From the NCBI GenBank assembly GCA_002407775.1, contig DHOP01000097.1, positions 1 through 16,753 of the forward strand: DNA of 16,753 nucleotides, given 5' to 3'. The first letter of the stretch is position 1; each line of letters begins with the position of its first letter. The notes under the pieces are model-generated. The model did no database searches and was not told the DNA's origin. It worked only from the letters and a program-made list of their open reading frames with translations. Both the position numbers and the translations under genes were made by a program. Origin of the DNA: Prevotella sp. UBA5387. Lineage in GTDB: Bacteria > Bacteroidota > Bacteroidia > Bacteroidales > Bacteroidaceae. Shown here piece after piece: positions 15,288 through 16,753 of this stretch.

Positions 15288-16100
15288 TTACCATCCACCA
15301 CCGGCACCGCCACCGCCAAAGCTTCCGCCACCGAAACTGCCGCCAATGGAACCACCTCCGAATCCTCCGCCACCACCGAAGATGAACGGTGGAAACCAAT
15401 CATCATGATTGTTGTGGCGACGATTGTTCCTATTTGGTCTTTTTTTGACGATACCAAATATTTCGAGAACAAAGCGAATGAACATGAATATAGGTGCACC
15501 GAAGAAAAATACAAGAAGGAAAATGATGGACGACCAGTCGTCTTTGGAGACCTTTCCATGGTTATCGACAGCATCAATGCCCGTGCGCCCCGACTTTATC
15601 TTATTGTATATAGCCTTGGAAGTTTGCAGTACTGCCTGATCGATGTTATTGATTTTCATATACCTCACGATACAGGCACGTGCTATATCATCACTTTCCA
15701 CATCGGTAAGTTCACCTTCAAGTCCCTTGCCCGGGGCGATAAAGTATCGCCGGTCTTCCACCGCAATCACAATGACCAGACCTCGACGATCCTTCTTTGT
15801 ACCAACACCATAGTTGTTACCTATATCTTGTGCCATTCGGAAAGGATCACCCTCCTTCACACGTCCAACGACAACAAATACCGTCTGTACCCCACACTCT
15901 TCATTTAATCTACTCAGATAGATGTCAGCAGAATCGCGCATCTGTGTTGATAGCAGGTTGTCGGGGTCTGTGACATATCTGTTTCTGTCCTGGAGATGCA
16001 CCATGGGCACATCCTCAGCCGTCCAAACCCGCGCTTTGACGACAATAGCCGCCATTACGAGCAGAGTCAACAAAAACTGTCGCCGAAGTCGTATAATCAT
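15288..16100 (-). CDS. TPM-domain membrane protein with Gly-rich tail (YgcG-like)
   Basis: This 270-residue protein has a signal peptide (about 1-24), a TPM domain at about 42-168, a membrane helix at about 190-212, a basic Asn/Arg/His stretch (220-233) and a Gly/Ser/Phe-rich tail (about 241-270) ending in Trp. The TPM domain begins VTDPDNLLS, with RGLVIVIAVEDRRYFIAPGKGLEG around 106-129 shown here only by its key residues RG at 106-107 and GKGLEG at 124-129. This layout is that of YgcG-type proteins, called TPM phosphatase in family names from a plant relative. Whether the bacterial members are phosphatases is not settled. It sits 15 bases after the GlsB-like gene and 35 before lemA; the LemA-TPM pairing is widespread and suggests an envelope role. 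Confidence 0.9.
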   Translation of the reverse strand: MIIRLRRQFLLTLLVMAAIVVKARVWTAEDVPMVHLQDRNRYVTDPDNLLSTQMRDSADIYLSRLNEECGVQTVFVVVGRVKEGDPFRMAQDIGNNYGVGTKKDRRGLVIVIAVEDRRYFIAPGKGLEGELTDVESDDIARACIVRYMKINNIDQAVLQTSKAIYNKIKSGRTGIDAVDNHGKVSKDDWSSIIFLLVFFFGAPIFMFIRFVLEIFGIVKKRPNRNNRRHNNHDDWFPPFIFGGGGGFGGGSIGGSFGGGSFGGGGAGGGW

Positions 16101-16115
16101 ACAATATTAGATACC

Positions 16116-16349
16116 TTATTTCACGATTTTATACCAGAGCCACAGCACGATGACTGCACCCAAGATAGCAGTGCCAATCTGTCCAATGACACCCTGCCAC
16201 TCAACGCCGAGCCAACCCAAAACATTGCCACCTACAAAACCTCCTACCAATCCGATAAGCAAGTCAACCAAGCAACCCTGTCCTTTATGTCCCATGATTC
16301 TACTGGCTAGCATTCCAGATACTATGCCAATGATAATAGTCCAAATCAT
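16116..16349 (-). CDS. GlsB/YeaQ/YmgE-family small membrane protein
   Basis: This 77-residue hydrophobic protein of the GlsB/YeaQ/YmgE (transglycosylase-associated) family has the usual start MIWTIIIGIVSGMLASRI and a Gly-rich membrane region GLVGGFVGGNVLGWLG (about 34-49), then a last helix with WLWYK. An in-frame ATG at 16382 would add 11 residues, but it lies two bases after a TATCTTTG promoter box and the added part (MINIHLNALES) is unlike the family. The start at 16349 leaves a leader of about 30 bases and is preferred. The name transglycosylase-associated is historical; activity is unproven. Members are often stress-induced. First gene of the minus-strand operon. Confidence 0.88.
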   Translation of the reverse strand: MIWTIIIGIVSGMLASRIMGHKGQGCLVDLLIGLVGGFVGGNVLGWLGVEWQGVIGQIGTAILGAVIVLWLWYKIVK

Positions 16350-16384
16350 ACTTTCTAATGCGTTAAGATGAATATTAATCATCG

Positions 16385-16414
16385 CAAAGATACTACTTAT
16401 TTTCTGAGTTCAAA
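16385..16414 (-). promoter_or_regulatory. Putative promoter of the GlsB-TPM-lemA operon
   Basis: On the minus strand, TATCTTTG (16392 to 16385) matches the Bacteroidetes -7 consensus TAnnTTTG exactly. TTTG (16414 to 16411) matches the -33 consensus, with an 18-base spacer, one short of the usual 19-21. Transcription should begin near 16379, upstream of the preferred start codon at 16349. Confidence 0.65.
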
Positions 16415-16732
16415 GGAATATGTCGTATATTTTTCTGAATACTAATCATAAGGTATGACCTCATTAATACTATTTAATGAAACCTAATTAGACTCATCTT
16501 TCGAATGAGAATAAATACATCTCCGAGCTGATTTTGAATTGGAAAAATATACTTTCGACTAGCTGAATAATCTTATATAAATAATATTTCCTGACCATTC
16601 CCCCTTCCCTTTAATTGATTTTTAAATGTAAACAATTGTTCATGTCATTAGTACGAAAGGAGCCTTTCTCGCCTATTCTGTATGTGCCAAGAAATCGACA
16701 AAACGGTGCGATTGGTGCATCAATCGTCCATG
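16415..16732. other. Non-coding right flank with small dyads
   Basis: No gene was recognised in this A/T-rich stretch. Visible dyads are TCATTAA/TTAATGA (16461-16467 and 16474-16480), CTCAT/ATGAG (16493-16497 and 16505-16509), GAAAGG/CCTTTC (16655-16660 and 16663-16668), and an 18-base near-palindrome at 16709-16726. The segment ATTCCCCCTTCCCT near 16597-16610 resembles half of the repeat at 1356-1386. Confidence 0.6.
16709..16726. promoter_or_regulatory. 18-bp near-palindrome beside the right terminal repeat
   Basis: CGATTGGTGCATCAATCG reads the same on both strands except for one mismatched pair (G against T flanking the central TGCA). It ends six bases before the terminal inverted repeat. 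Size and symmetry suit a dimeric protein site, but there is no independent support for a regulator. Confidence 0.3.
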
Positions 16733-16753
16733 TGACTTATATCAGATTTACTT
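16733..16753 (-). repeat. Right copy of 21-bp terminal inverted repeat
   Basis: This is the exact reverse complement of bases 2-22, ending at the last base of the window. The inner flanks of the two copies share no further similarity. See the left copy for possible meanings. Confidence 0.8.

Noticed and set aside
15405..15908. Plus-strand open frame of 167 codons inside the TPM gene
   Set aside because: It is a shadow of the TPM-domain frame, whose signal peptide, domain and Gly-rich tail are coherent.
16597..16610. Second copy of the G/C-rich repeat at 1356-1386
   Set aside because: Only about 13 bases are similar, with one insertion, and the pairing half is missing; too weak to list as a repeat copy.
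1..16753. Circular molecule inferred from matching ends
   Set aside because: The end sequences match as inverted, not direct, repeats, so they do not indicate closure into a circle.

Overview
The window looks like a chromosomal fragment from a Bacteroidales bacterium, most likely Prevotella or a close relative. The reasons are the complete Bat aerotolerance operon in Bacteroidetes order, a DUF2027-Smr protein (a family I know mainly from Bacteroidetes), a long-form QueA, promoter boxes of the Bacteroidetes type (TAnnTTTG), few Shine-Dalgarno sites, and short G/C-rich palindromic repeats between genes. No transposase, integrase, phage, plasmid, CRISPR, tRNA or rRNA gene was found.

Layout. Bases 1-314 are an A/T-rich leader with a dyad and a promoter. 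Bases 315-8876 are a plus-strand operon: MoxR AAA+ ATPase, DUF58 protein, a two-TM uncharacterised protein, BatA, BatB (both membrane von Willebrand A proteins), BatC (TPR), BatD and BatE (TPR, two TM, SH3-like). It continues with short gaps into a PAP2 lipid phosphatase (8892-9587) and queA (9616-10881). After a hairpin and an ordered repeat array come a DUF2027-Smr gene (11068-12282) and glutamine-dependent nadE (12343-14295). A 363-base convergent gap full of palindromic repeats separates these from a minus-strand operon read from 16349 down to 14659: a GlsB/YeaQ-like membrane protein, a TPM-domain protein and LemA. The last 371 bases are non-coding.

How the genes fit together. By family knowledge, MoxR acts as a chaperone-like ATPase on vWA proteins. 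DUF58, BatA and BatB carry MIDAS-type metal sites, and BatC/D/E supply TPR scaffolds and periplasmic domains, so the block probably encodes one envelope complex linked to oxidative stress tolerance. The GlsB-TPM-LemA operon is a second, separate envelope module. QueA (queuosine), NadE (NAD+) and Smr are housekeeping genes.

The least expected signals are non-coding. (1) The two ends of the window carry the same 21-bp sequence in inverted orientation. (2) GATTCA hexamers recur about every 11 bp (a 22-bp double unit) over 82 bp just upstream of the Smr gene. (3) A cluster of REP/BIME-like palindromes includes a perfect 20-bp hairpin between the convergent nadE and lemA operons. I see no clear new protein-coding system; the uncharacterised protein at 2364-3440 is the least understood gene.
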